A stretch of DNA of 64,000 nucleotides from Triparma verrucosa. Its lineage: Eukaryota > Sar > Bolidophyceae > Parmales > Triparmaceae. The notes beneath the pieces were generated by a model that was not told the DNA's origin, did not search any database, and saw only the letters and a program-made list of their open reading frames with translations. The position numbers were made by a program, and so were the translations under genes. The DNA lies in assembly GCA_030267905.1 (NCBI GenBank), contig BRXX01000501.1:1-64000 (forward strand), in the 5' to 3' direction. Numbering within the stretch: position 1 is the first letter of the stretch; each line of letters opens with the position of its first letter. Positions 1 through 9,646 of this stretch are shown here, one piece after another.

Positions 1-66
1 TAACCCTAACCCTAACCCTAACCCTAACCCTAACCCTAACCCTAACCCTAACCCTAACCCTAACCC
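1..66. repeat. Telomere (TAACCC)n tract
   Basis: Eleven head-to-tail TAACCC units start at base 1, with the C-rich strand reading 5'->3' into the chromosome. This is what a left chromosome end with a TTAGGG-type telomere looks like. The array is perfect up to about base 66 and then decays. Confidence 0.97.
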
Positions 67-123
67 CAACCCCAACACAATCACAAACACAAACACACAA
101 AAATAAATCGCAAGAATACTTAT
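67..123. other. Telomere-gene junction
   Basis: This 57-base segment starts as degenerate telomere-like sequence (CCCCAACCCCAAC), drifts into a CACAAACA-rich run and ends at the stop codon of the first gene. No subtelomeric satellite or gene-free buffer is present. It must serve as the whole 3' UTR of the minus-strand gene before the telomere begins. Confidence 0.7.
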
Positions 124-2696
124 TTACAATAGCAAATCATTTACGTCTCCCTTTTCAAAAATATCACAATGCCCGCCCACCGTGGCATCAACGATCTTCT
201 TCCCGTTGTCTCTGTAAAATTTCTCCGCCACTTTGTAACTGCTTTCGCTCTTCTCTAACCCGGCCAGTTGCCACTCCTGGTTAGCAAAGTAGCTGCCGTC
301 GAAGTGGTTCACATCGACGCTGCCTAGCTTCTGAGTTTCGCCCGGCTTTCCACTTTGCTCAAAGTGGTGGTCCATTCCGATGATTACCACCTCTTGACAG
401 CCGACGTAATATAGGAGTTGGAGACTGGCGTAAGTCACGGTCCAGCCAAGATTTACGGCCTTTGCCGGATCTTCGCAGAACCTGCAACGAGCGTCAAAAA
501 AAGTTAGTTCGTGAAACACGAATACAGTAAATATAGTAAAAGTGCTCACCTGCAAGGGGGCTCCTTCGTGTTGATCTGCTTGAAGATGATGGGTCGCGCA
601 TTGACGTCTGATGCACCATCGTCGCACTCAAAGTTATCTGCGATCTTGCTCCCCGCGAATAGAAACGTGTCTGGCTCGTGCAGGAGCTCCTGCATGAAGC
701 TGGAGGACTGCTCTGCTACGAGGCCGTTGACTACGACGTACATGTCGGGCTTGATGTTATTGAACCTTTCGAAGCCGATGTAGAATTTGTTCGTCGCTAG
801 GACGACCCCGGGAAATGTGTCGACCCAGTCCCACGACATGTTGTTCAGCGACGGGCCGTTGCCGATCAGAACGCATCGGGACAGGTCCTTGTTGCTTTCC
901 ATTTGCGCCTTGACCTCTTCGAAGCTCTCTCGGGCCTTCTTCGGGCCGAGGTAGGAGCAGGGTTTCTTCTTCGGTTTGGGCGGTGCAGATGCTGCGGGCG
1001 GCGCCTGCTTCTGATTCTGTGTCAGCTCCTGTTCACCACTCGCCAACTTAGTGTCGTAGAACTTCGTGGCCCCCGTGCCCTCGAAGGCGACCCCGGACAA
1101 GAGCGCTGTGAGCAACAAGCTTCCAACAATAAAAACGATAGTTTGAGACTGGCGCTTTCGCCGGCCCTTCGCGGTGTAGTTCGGGTGCCTTTGGGAGCTG
1201 CCGCAGCAGCTCCCCAAGGTGGAGCTGATTAAAGAGTCCACGAAGTTGCCCCTGTCCGACTTGGTCTTCCCCTTGTCCACTCTCACTGTGTCGGCCCTGT
1301 TGTAGCCCCATATTGACACACTGACGATTAAGATGGATCCCACCACCTTGGGCGTAATCATCGTTCCAAAGACGGCGTTGCTGACAAGCAGGCTGACGAC
1401 CATGCTGCCGCAGCCACTGAGCAACTTCGCCATGCTGTTTATCCTGTGGACCACGAACGAGACGGCCAGTCCCATGAACGCCTGATTCACCAGGGCAATC
1501 AGTCCCCAACTGTTGTACCCTACGAACCAGTACGGCAGCGTATGAATGCCGAGGCCGGACGTGCGCACCACGACGTGGGAAAGGATACCATAAGAGTAGA
1601 GGCGTACGTTTGATTCCATGAGCGTCAGGGGGTTGGGGTTGGAGTCGTCGTTCTTCACCAGGCCCTCCATGGACACCGCCGCAGCCGCGCTCAGGACGCA
1701 CCCAGAGATGCACATCAGCACTCCGAACGTGTGGTCAATTGAGCTGGTCTCTGGCTTGTAATCTTCGTGTATGTCAGTGTGACTCATGCTGCGATGAGCG
1801 AAGTGAAGGTTGTGTTGTGTTGGAGGCAGCAATGTTATGTGCGGAAGTCCCGGAGTCTGTCGCCAATTCAAGTCGAGGAGCGAGGCGAAACGACGAGCTG
1901 TGCAGATGATGAGTGGTAAACGCGCCCCCTCAGCTAGCTATTCAGGCGAATTTATACCATTCGCCTGTACAGCTCATCGCTACGCTCCTCGTACAAAGAC
2001 GAATGGTAAACGCGCCTCCTCACCTCGCTCCGATGCTCAGAAACAGCAGGTAAGCCCAGCGAGCGTCGGAACAGGGGCGAGTGAAGTACAGCCTCGAGAG
2101 TACGGCCGTGAAAACTGCGAAGAAGAATGAGAATAATAAAACATTAGAAAGCGAAGTTGCTCCCATGCTTCTCACCTATTTTTAGATTTGAGTAAACTTG
2201 GAAGGTGGGGGGCTGGAGGTGCTGAAGGGAGATTGTGTCGGAGGTGTTCTTCATGAAGTAAAGGAGCGAGGGGAGGAGATAGACTATTGAGTGGTATGTG
2301 ACCTCGAGGGGGGACTGCTGCTTAGGGTGCGCGTTGGGGAGGGAGACGTGGGAGGAAGATTTACGGGGCCGCTTATTGTTACTGGTATCTTTTTCAATTC
2401 GAACGTACGCTAGAGCTATTGCTAGCTTCAGAATCTCTGATCCGAGAGGGAGGCTCTGCGGATTGTGGTCGGTCCGGGTTAGAGTTATGTGTCTGTGAAA
2501 CTTGAAACTCGTACCAGACAACTTGACTCACCGTTGGATCGTACGGATACACGTGCGTTACGGGGTCCTTGCTCAAGTTTTGAACGATTGCGTTGCTGCT
2601 AGTTAGCAGGCTTAGGATCACGCAGAGCCCGAAGGAATTGAGGGGGTTGTACTGAGGAGTGACAAGGTGGGGGGAGGAGTGCGACGGAGAGGACAT
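124..2696 (-). CDS. Nucleotide-sugar transporter fused to DUF115 glycosyltransferase
   Basis: Five exons join in phase: 2696-2532, 2455-2176, 2114-2024, 1788-550 and 481-124, giving about 710 residues. Residues 1 to about 345 are an SLC35A-type Golgi nucleotide-sugar transporter (UDP-Gal/CMP-sialate family); PPTFQVYSNLKI and SNVRLYSYGIL match family signatures. A basic linker leads to an extra hydrophobic helix (about 394-415), a Pro/Lys-rich stem, and a DUF115/MptE-like domain with IGNGPSL (487-493), an IIGMDHHF-type motif and a C-terminal VDATVGG motif. DUF115 occurs in bacterial Maf-type glycosyltransferases. Since transporters of this family have both ends in the cytosol, one more helix would put the enzyme in the Golgi lumen, where the transported sugar arrives. 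The fusion and motifs are seen; the substrate and topology are inferred. The stop lies 57 bp from the telomere. Confidence 0.82.
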
Positions 2697-2868
2697 CTTT
2701 TGGAATTGAGAAAATGTCTTAGTTTTGTTTGATGATAAAATTTGTTTCTTGGGAGGTGTGGATGAAATGAGGTAGGTGAGATGATGCGGTCCCTTCTATT
2801 TGAGTCAAACAGGAGGTGATCTTGTCCCAGGGGGTTAACTGTGAAATCTTATTTTGAACTGTGACACG
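2697..2868. promoter_or_regulatory. Divergent intergenic region
   Basis: These 172 bases separate the start codons of the transporter-glycosyltransferase gene (minus) and the MORN gene (plus), so both promoters must lie here. I see no clear TATA box or other named element. Confidence 0.4.
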
Positions 2869-4603
2869 ATGATAGAGTCGAGCTTGACTGGAACTTACCA
2901 GGGAGAGGTCGACCTGACCACAGGAATCGTCAACGGTGCGTTATTTCATCGGTCAACGGCGTCTTGGGTCATAAAAGCATGTCTGTACCTGCCCCTCTTT
3001 CGTCCTTGTCTGTTTGCGCCACAATTGAAAGCACCATTTAATGAAATTCTAACGCCTCGTTGTCGTCACAGGGTACGGTAAAATGACGTATAGTAACGGG
3101 TCGTATTACGAGGGTCAGTTCGTGAAGGGAAGGTGAGCGAACCAAGTGTTGCCCCCCAAAAAAATTACGCAGCATCTCGCATCATCTCACAAAAGCTTTT
3201 CCTTTTGTTTGTGGGGGGAACACACAGGCGGGAAGGGCAGGGAACGGAAGTCGTGGTCGACGAGGCCGGCCTGGAGAGCAAGTACGTCGGCGCCTGGGTA
3301 GACAACACGATGCAGGGTAAAGGAGTCACTACTTTTTCGAACGGCAATGTCTATGAGGGAGGTGAGTTGAGTTGACGAAATGATGATGATGAAGCGGTGG
3401 GCACTCTCTTTGTTCGATTGCTCACACGCTGCGTGCGCCCACGCCTCAGACTTCGTCAAAGGCAAGATCGAAGGCGAGGGAACCCTGAAATCCTCCAACG
3501 GCGACAAATACGTCGGCTCCTGGCGCGGTGAGAAGATGCACGGTACGGGCACCTACTACTATGGAGACGGGGACAAGTACGAGGGCGAGTGGCAGAACGA
3601 TAAGAGGCACGGAGTCGGGAGGGTGGAGTACTGCGGCGAGAACGGGGAGGTTCAGGAGAGTTATGACGGGGATTGGAAGTTCGGCCAAATGCACGGGAGG
3701 TGAGGCTCGAGTTGGAAACGCGATACTAGCGCGAGTACGAGCGCAGCCTCTCTCACCCTCGCCCTATTCTAAATCGTTGAAATATCAACTCCTTAACTTG
3801 TTAATATTGATCTTCATCGTCGCAGGGGGAAATACGTCTACAAGGACAAGTCAGTTTACGAGGGAGAGTGGGTGGAGGTGAGGGAATTATCATGTATTTC
3901 GTATTCCTATTCCTTATTTTAACACGGTCGCTCTTGCTCCGCAGGGTCTGATGCACGGTTGGGGAAAGTTCCTCTTCCCCAACGGCAACGTCTACGACGG
4001 AAACTACGAGAACGACAAGCGAGAGGGTGAGATCCTTCCCCTCTGTTATTTGTTTTCCTTTGAAAACCTAAAAAGAAACTAACCCCACTTCCACTCACAG
4101 GTTTCGGCACGCTCTCCTACGCCGAGGGTCACCGCTACGAAGGTGCTTGGCACTCCGACCACGCCCACGGCGAAGGCACCCTAATCTACGCCAACCAGGA
4201 CACCTACAAAGGCTCCTGGTCCCACGACAAGAAGTCAGGCTTCGGAGAGCTACAGTACGTCAACGGAAACGTGTACAAGGGAGAGTGGGAGGAGGACATG
4301 GCGAGCGGGGAGGGAGTACTGGCGTACTCCAATGGAGACGTTTACGATGGGGCTTGGAAGAATAACCTTCGGGACGGGAGGGGTAAATTCACGTGCAAGA
4401 AGGACGGTTACATCTACGACGGGGCTTGGGGGAGGGGGAGAAAGAGCGGAATAGGCAGCATTACCATGCCCGGGACTAACGACGTTTTCAAGGGGGAGTT
4501 CATGGACGGGAGGTTGGTAGGGCCGAAGTTGAGCGACGGGAGTTTGGTGTGGGCTTTTGCGGAGGATAGTGACTGGGCGAATGAGGAATCTAATGCGTTC
4601 TAG
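2869..4603 (+). CDS. MORN-repeat protein
   Basis: Seven exons fit in phase: 2869-2935, 3072-3132, 3228-3361, 3450-3699, 3826-3877, 3945-4026 and 4101-4603, giving 382 residues. Almost the whole length is MORN repeats (Y-x-G-x-W/F then G-x-G units), for example GDKYVGSWRGEKMHGTG and GDKYEGEWQNDKRHGVG. MORN arrays bind phospholipids or act as membrane-cytoskeleton rulers, and are common in flagellar and phosphoinositide-kinase proteins. No kinase, SET or other catalytic domain is attached, so this is probably a stand-alone structural MORN protein. All introns are short (about 75-140 bp) and start GTGAG or GTGCG. The start ATG is the first in frame with the first repeat. Confidence 0.88.
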
Positions 4604-4689
4604 AAATAAGTAATTTTGAAATTTCCGTATTTTGATTTCATATAAGATGGTGTTCTAGTGTTAGGTTTCTCCTATGTATTGCTTTGGCT

Positions 4690-4755
4690 TTTGGACCTTT
4701 CTTTTTTATCAGTTCCTTTCTATTTAGAAAGAAACGTCATTCTCAAGGTCGCTAA
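4690..4755 (-). promoter_or_regulatory. SECIS element (selenocysteine insertion)
   Basis: Read on the minus strand, the 3' UTR of the GPX gene shows the SECIS plan. A lower helix pairs GACCTT (4750-4745) with AAGGTC (4699-4694). Next come the core ATGA (4740-4737), an upper helix of about ten pairs, an AAA-containing apical loop and the returning TGAT. These are the conserved non-Watson-Crick quartet and apical adenosines of eukaryotic SECIS elements. It lies 40-105 bases after the GPX stop codon, as expected. The fold was done by eye. Confidence 0.85.
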
Positions 4756-4794
4756 ATCAGAAAGCACGCACAAAATAAAATCCTACTAGACGCA

Positions 4795-5609
4795 CTACTC
4801 CATTAGCAACTTCTCGATGTCTCCCTCGATGTCGCTCCCGGCCTCCATAATTTCGCCGGTCTTGGAAACCAACCACTTGCCCTTGAAATTCCATGTCGGC
4901 TGGAGGTTTTGTTAGCGTTGTCAGCGTTGTCAGCGTCGTTCGGTGTTGTTCGGTGTCGCACGGTGTGTCCAATGCTCCGCTCGCCCATCACTTCCTCACC
5001 TCCGCGGCTCCAGTCTTCTCGTAAAACAACTTCCACGACTCTCGAGCGTCAGGTCCCACAACATCACCAACCGACATGACTGTCCCCACGAAGCCCTTCC
5101 CCTTCGCAAAGTCAAGGACCTTCTCACCGTCGTTGAACTCCTGCCCTCCGAACTGCATGCTTGGGAAGAGGACAATCTCGAGTCCGTCTCTGGCGTACTT
5201 GTTGAATGACTTGTACTCCCTGCTAGTCGCGCCTCATTTGCTAGCTACGTTGACACAGTAGACTACCTTGCCTTCGAAGGTCTTGAAGTCTACGAGGTTG
5301 CCGGAGGCGTCGGGCTCCTTCAAACCGTAGAAGGAGGTAGCGCAGGAGGAAAAGGCAGAGGCGCCGGACATCAGGGTTGAAGTTACGAGGAGAGGGCGGG
5401 CGAAGCGACTAGAAAAGGGTTAGGGTTATTGTGAGTCGGTGTTTGGAAAAGGAACTACTGATTTATGTCTGATAGCTGTCGCTAGCTTTATGAAGAGGTG
5501 CTATAGTGTATTCTAAGTGATCAATTAATTGATGCGTCATTTTTAAGGACGCTGAATTTGTTACTTACGATAGCATTGCAGTGCAAAGTTGCCAGGCAAT
5601 CTTTTCCAT
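4795..5609 (-). CDS. GPX: Selenocysteine glutathione peroxidase, probably plastid-targeted
   Basis: Exons 5609-5569, 5408-5000 and 4899-4795 join in phase to 184 residues. The frame is interrupted by TGA at 5236-5234 (residue 72), exactly where GPX has its catalytic residue: NVASK-[TGA]-GATSREYK. Other conserved parts are MQFGGQEF (active-site Gln) and PTWNFKGKW (Trp and Asn), so the TGA should encode selenocysteine; a SECIS follows in the 3' UTR. GPX reduces hydroperoxides with glutathione. The first exon supplies a hydrophobic leader ending GASAFSS, the ASAF motif with Phe at +1 that directs heterokont proteins into the plastid. A second ATG (5371) could give a leaderless form. TGA is an ordinary stop in neighbouring genes, such as CDC14. 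Automatic gene callers would truncate or split this gene. Confidence 0.9.
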
Positions 5610-5781
5610 GGAAAAGTTCTTTCACTCTCCTGAATTCTCGCGTCACAAAGCATTTAAAAAAACAGCAGTTGACGAAGAGCACCGACTGTATATACAAACC
5701 TTGATGTCGAATACTGTGTTTCTACATTTCGTCCTCAAAGAAATTTAAACACTTTCACTATTGCGGAATCGGCGTCACATT
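5610..5781. promoter_or_regulatory. Divergent intergenic region
   Basis: This 172-base region lies between the GPX start (minus) and the start of the next plus-strand gene. It is AT-rich and has no recognisable repeat or RNA. Confidence 0.35.
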
Positions 5782-7382
5782 ATGGGGCTGCGGTCAAAGT
5801 CAGCAGTCCTCCTTCGTCCGCTACTTCCTCTGACAAAGGTACCAAGGCGCCTGTACCCGGCGATATGTTTTGTATTGGGTTGCTTTAAGGCCGTCAATAG
5901 ACCTCGTTATTACATTCAACTGAGCATTCTTATGTGGATAGTCGGCTACACGTTCTTTAATTTAACGAGCGCGCCAAAGGCAGGTCAACCAAACAACGCT
6001 GAAGTATGGCTCAAGGTGAGAAGGGAGTGAAGCGAACCGAGGAATGAAGCGTCGTGTTTGATATAATGATATAATGAATTATTTACGCTCCTCAAAACTT
6101 CTCTCTAACTCGCATCGTTATGTATGAAGAACTGGGGCCTGGTCAGCGAGAAATTCCACTTCTCTATGCGCTTCGACTTCAATTTTCTAGGGTATCTGTG
6201 GCACCTGCACTTTCACCACTGGCTGTATTTGCTTCTCAGCAGCATTTTTCTCTACCTCATACGGCACTCGAATATCTTCACGCTACATATGACGACCTAC
6301 TGGGGCGTGCAGAGCTTTTGCCTGGGCGGATGCTGCCAGGGCTTGAAGGTGAGATGGAGAGATGGGGAGACAGGGAGACGGGAGGGAGAAGCTCTATATA
6401 CGTTGCGCAATATCAATACTCACAAACTTATAATATAAAAAAACTGGTCTCGCAGTACGAGGATTGGAGTCACTGCTTGACGGCAAGAAAAGCGGACAGT
6501 GAGGAGATTTGCAAGGGTGCGAAGGAAACAAAGAAAACCACCATCAAAGTGGCGACTGTCAACAGCTGTACAGCGAGTCCCTCCAGAAAATCTCTGTACG
6601 TCCGCCTCATCCTCCTCCTCGTGGTAACTCTTCCGCCACAGAGTACAGTTTCTTCTCTCTTATTCTGCGTTCCTTCTGTCCCATCTCAGCAGTTCCACAA
6701 ATATCTAGCTCGCAACCACCGTATACAGACCCTTCTCGAGCAAACTCCGGACCTCACTCCCGCCGAGTCCGCCGAGCTCCTCGGCTTGCAGTCCAAGCCA
6801 GACACGTACAACGTCACCAACTTCACCCCCTCCCACCTAAACTTCAAAAGGTACCACAACGAGATATTCTCCAACCTGACTTCGCCCTCCTCCCTCCTCT
6901 TTTACCTCGACGGTCCCACCGCCTCCACGACCCTCCACCTCCTCAACACCTCCCACCCCCCAAAAAACCTCTACACCGCAAACTACTCCCCCACGACCTC
7001 CTCCCATCTCTCCACCCTCCTCCCTAACTCCTACCACGGTCCAGCCTCAACCGTCCTCTCCACAACCCTCTCTTCCATCCCCTTCTCCGGCGCGTACCTC
7101 GACCTCTGCACCGGTCAAATTTCGAAGATACTTTCCCTCCTCTCCTGCCTCCTCCCTCGCGTTTCAGTCGGTGAGGAGTTCGTCCTCGGCGTGACGATTA
7201 CAAACGCTAGTCCCTGTGGTAAAAGTTTGTTTAATAGAGTTATTGAGATGGAACAGTTTATTTTTAAACAAGGGTGGGAGAAGGTGGAGAGGGTTTTTGA
7301 TGAGGGGGAGAAGTGGGGGGTTGAGGGGGGGTGGGGGGAGGATGGGGGGGTTGTGTGTTTGTGGTACGTTTTGGAGAGATAA
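5782..7382 (+). CDS. Unrecognised membrane protein with a methyltransferase-like tail
   Basis: I do not recognise this family. Likely exons are 5782-6015 and 6130-6348, then 6456 onward to the stop at 7382. The N-terminal exons carry basic residues followed by hydrophobic segments (including WLYLLLSSIFLYLI), so the protein is membrane-anchored. The C-terminal part has YLDGPTAS and AYLDLCTG, which vaguely resemble a Rossmann-type methyltransferase core; this is a weak guess. Around 6510-6690 the structure is ambiguous. A GTACGT donor at 6596 and a CTCAG acceptor at 6689 suggest a 94-base intron, which would need another short intron just upstream to hold the frame. Read straight through, the frame is also open. 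The T/C-only strand asymmetry of 6690-7150 (Leu, Ser, Pro, Thr codons) is striking. Confidence 0.5.
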
Positions 7383-7462
7383 TTAAATTTAAGAGAGAGG
7401 GGTTTGTATTTTAATTGACGCTCTCTGTTTGAGGGTGGTGCTCTTCTATTAGATTCTCAGTT

Positions 7463-9029
7463 TCAACTCTCTCTGGTTAGCTCAAGAGGGAAAGCGGCAA
7501 AAAGAAGACTGCAGATTTCCAATTCCCTTGCACACCTCTTCGTAGCTGTATGATCTCTCCCAAGCTGCGCTTCATTACCCTCGAGGGCTCTCTGATAAAG
7601 CTCCTTAGCTTTCCCAAAGTCCCCCTTTCCCAAATCTTGATGATAAACACTCGCAATATTCATCACAGTGCTGAACGTATCAGGATGCATCTTACCTAAT
7701 GTCTTCTCCTTCCCCTTCAAAGCTCTCTCTTGGTACTCCAACGCCTTTTCGTAATCCTTCAAAGTCTGATAAACAATTCCCAAATTATCAACTGTCATCA
7801 GCGTAAATTTATGATCCTCGCCTAGTACCCTCTCCTGCCCCGCCAAGCACCGCTCCCAAACTTTCCTCGATTCCTCATGCTCTCCATTCTCTTCCAGCAA
7901 ACTACCAAGTGAGTTGAGCGTTTTCAAAGTTACGACATTCTCCTCCCCCAACGCCACGACCATTCTTTCCACCAAAACTCTCAACTCGTCAATTCTGTCC
8001 TCATCACTCATTCCAGTGACGCAGACCAATGTCAAACCATGAGTCACGTCGAACGCCTTCTCACTATCAGGCCCCAGCTGCTCCTCGTACCCCTCCTTCG
8101 CCCGCTTATAGAATCGTCTACAATCCTCAAAATCTCTGACTAACCATATCACACGCCATCCCCAAGACAAAGCAAGCATCCAAAACCTCGACCCTCCTCG
8201 GATCAATTGTCTTCTTCTTTTTCCCCTTCTTCTTCTTCCCTCGGACTTTCTTCTCCTCCACCGGTGGCGGCATCGCCAACTCCAGGACCTCCAGTATCCT
8301 CCTCGACACCGCCACCAAAAGTGACGGATCGTCAAAGAATTCCCGACTGCATAGCTTAGCCGGCGCCCTCAGCTTATCCATATCCTCCGACCCTGTGATT
8401 TTCAGAATCTGCTGCTCCAGCGACTCGCCGCCTCCCTCTGCCCCGACCCCCACAATCTATAGCACGTCAAACACCTCCTTCCACCTCAGATACGACGCCT
8501 CGTTTCCCACGAACAGGTCCTTGAAGTACTCGTTAAATCCCTCCCCACTAGCTAGCTGCGCCAGGTTCTTGAGCGACGTCGGCCCCAGTCCGTGCGCTCC
8601 AATACTATCCACGAACTTTCCAATGAGGTACCCCGACATCGGCTTCCTGCAGAGTGGGCAAGGCATGCCTCTCCTCATATTCTCGTCCGTACACTCCCTG
8701 CAGGTCATTGAGTGGCCGCAGGCCTTGAACTTCACGTTCACGACACGATCCATGCAGATTATGCACCTATCCTTCTCGTCGACCTCCTCAACTTTCAAAG
8801 GAACCGAGGGCTGCGGGGGAACGGGAGCAGACAACTTTTGGATTGGAGGAGAGCAGACTTTCTTGTGGTATTTCCAGTGCTGCTTTTGGCACTTCATGGA
8901 GCAGTACCTGACCTCCAAGCACGTGGAGCATGCCTTCGTACCGACCTTGGTGCAGCCGTACATGGCACAAACCATGACGGTTTTATTGGATGACGACGGT
9001 GAGGCTTGCGGGGCTTGGCTGGATTTCAT
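7463..9029 (-). pseudogene. MYND-RING-TPR protein gene, broken by a stop and a frameshift
   Basis: From the ATG at 9029 the reading frame encodes a MYND zinc finger (Cys pairs, then KCQKQHWKYHKKVC) and a C3HC4 RING finger (CIICMDRVV ... CPLCRKP), which suggests a ubiquitin ligase or scaffold. An in-frame TAG stands at 8459-8457. The same frame then continues without loss of sense to about 8150, where it must shift to enter kinesin-light-chain-type TPRs (NLGIVYQTLKDYEKALEYQE and relatives) ending at a TGA at 7463. At the shift the sequence CAGAGATTTTGAG is what loss of one GA from a GA run would leave. Two lesions favour a recent pseudogene; sequencing error or an allele mixture is the alternative. 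No intron with normal signals removes either lesion. Confidence 0.6.
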
Positions 9030-9524
9030 GATAATCAACGCAGCGGTGTTCAGCGGTGTGTCGTTGAGTGGGACGAGAGGGATGATTAGTAATGTAATTG
9101 TCGTCTGTACAAACGGTAGAGCGTGACGATGTTCGTGGGGGCTGAATGAATTCAGATGTCAAATCTACAAATTTGGGAAACTGCTGTAAATCTTCAAACC
9201 AATCTTATTCGCAAAGTGAGTGTCGCGCTGTCCTCCCTTGCGACCTTCGCCATAGCTGTCACGCCCTTGAGCCATGTTGAAATTTTTCAAACGTATAAGC
9301 GACGGAAACTCTAATGAACTAACCTTTTCATTTTCGTTCTTTGCTGTGCCGTTGAAATTACTTTGATACCCTCATAGCATTGTTAATCGACGGCGATGAA
9401 TAACAGCAAATAAGTCGCAGCATAGCAAGCTGCCTACGTCCCGAAAAACGAAATCGCGCGAACTGAGCGGTGCGACACAGTTATTAAATCTAACACTTCC
9501 GTCACCGCAGCTTCGAGGAAAACA
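9030..9524. promoter_or_regulatory. Intergenic region, mostly duplicated promoter
   Basis: About 495 bases separate the MYND gene start from the first Cys-rich protein. From 9116 on it is nearly identical to the region upstream of the second Cys-rich gene (12625-13035), so it probably holds that gene family's shared promoter and 5' UTR. No separate gene is evident. Confidence 0.55.
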
Positions 9525-9646
9525 ATGAAACTCATGCATGCTGCGCTCCTGGCTACGGTCGGAGTGCTTGCGACCCTCGGTTTCTTCATTCGCTCCGCCG
9601 CGAATGAAGAACGCCAAGCCCTGAACAGCGCGACGCAACGACTTCG
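9116..9646 (+). repeat. Duplicated promoter-signal peptide block, copy 1
   Basis: Nearly identical to 12625-13157. Both begin GTAGAGCGTGACGA, include about 410 bases of upstream sequence, and run through the first roughly 40 codons of the Cys-rich genes before similarity falls sharply. Confidence 0.9.
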
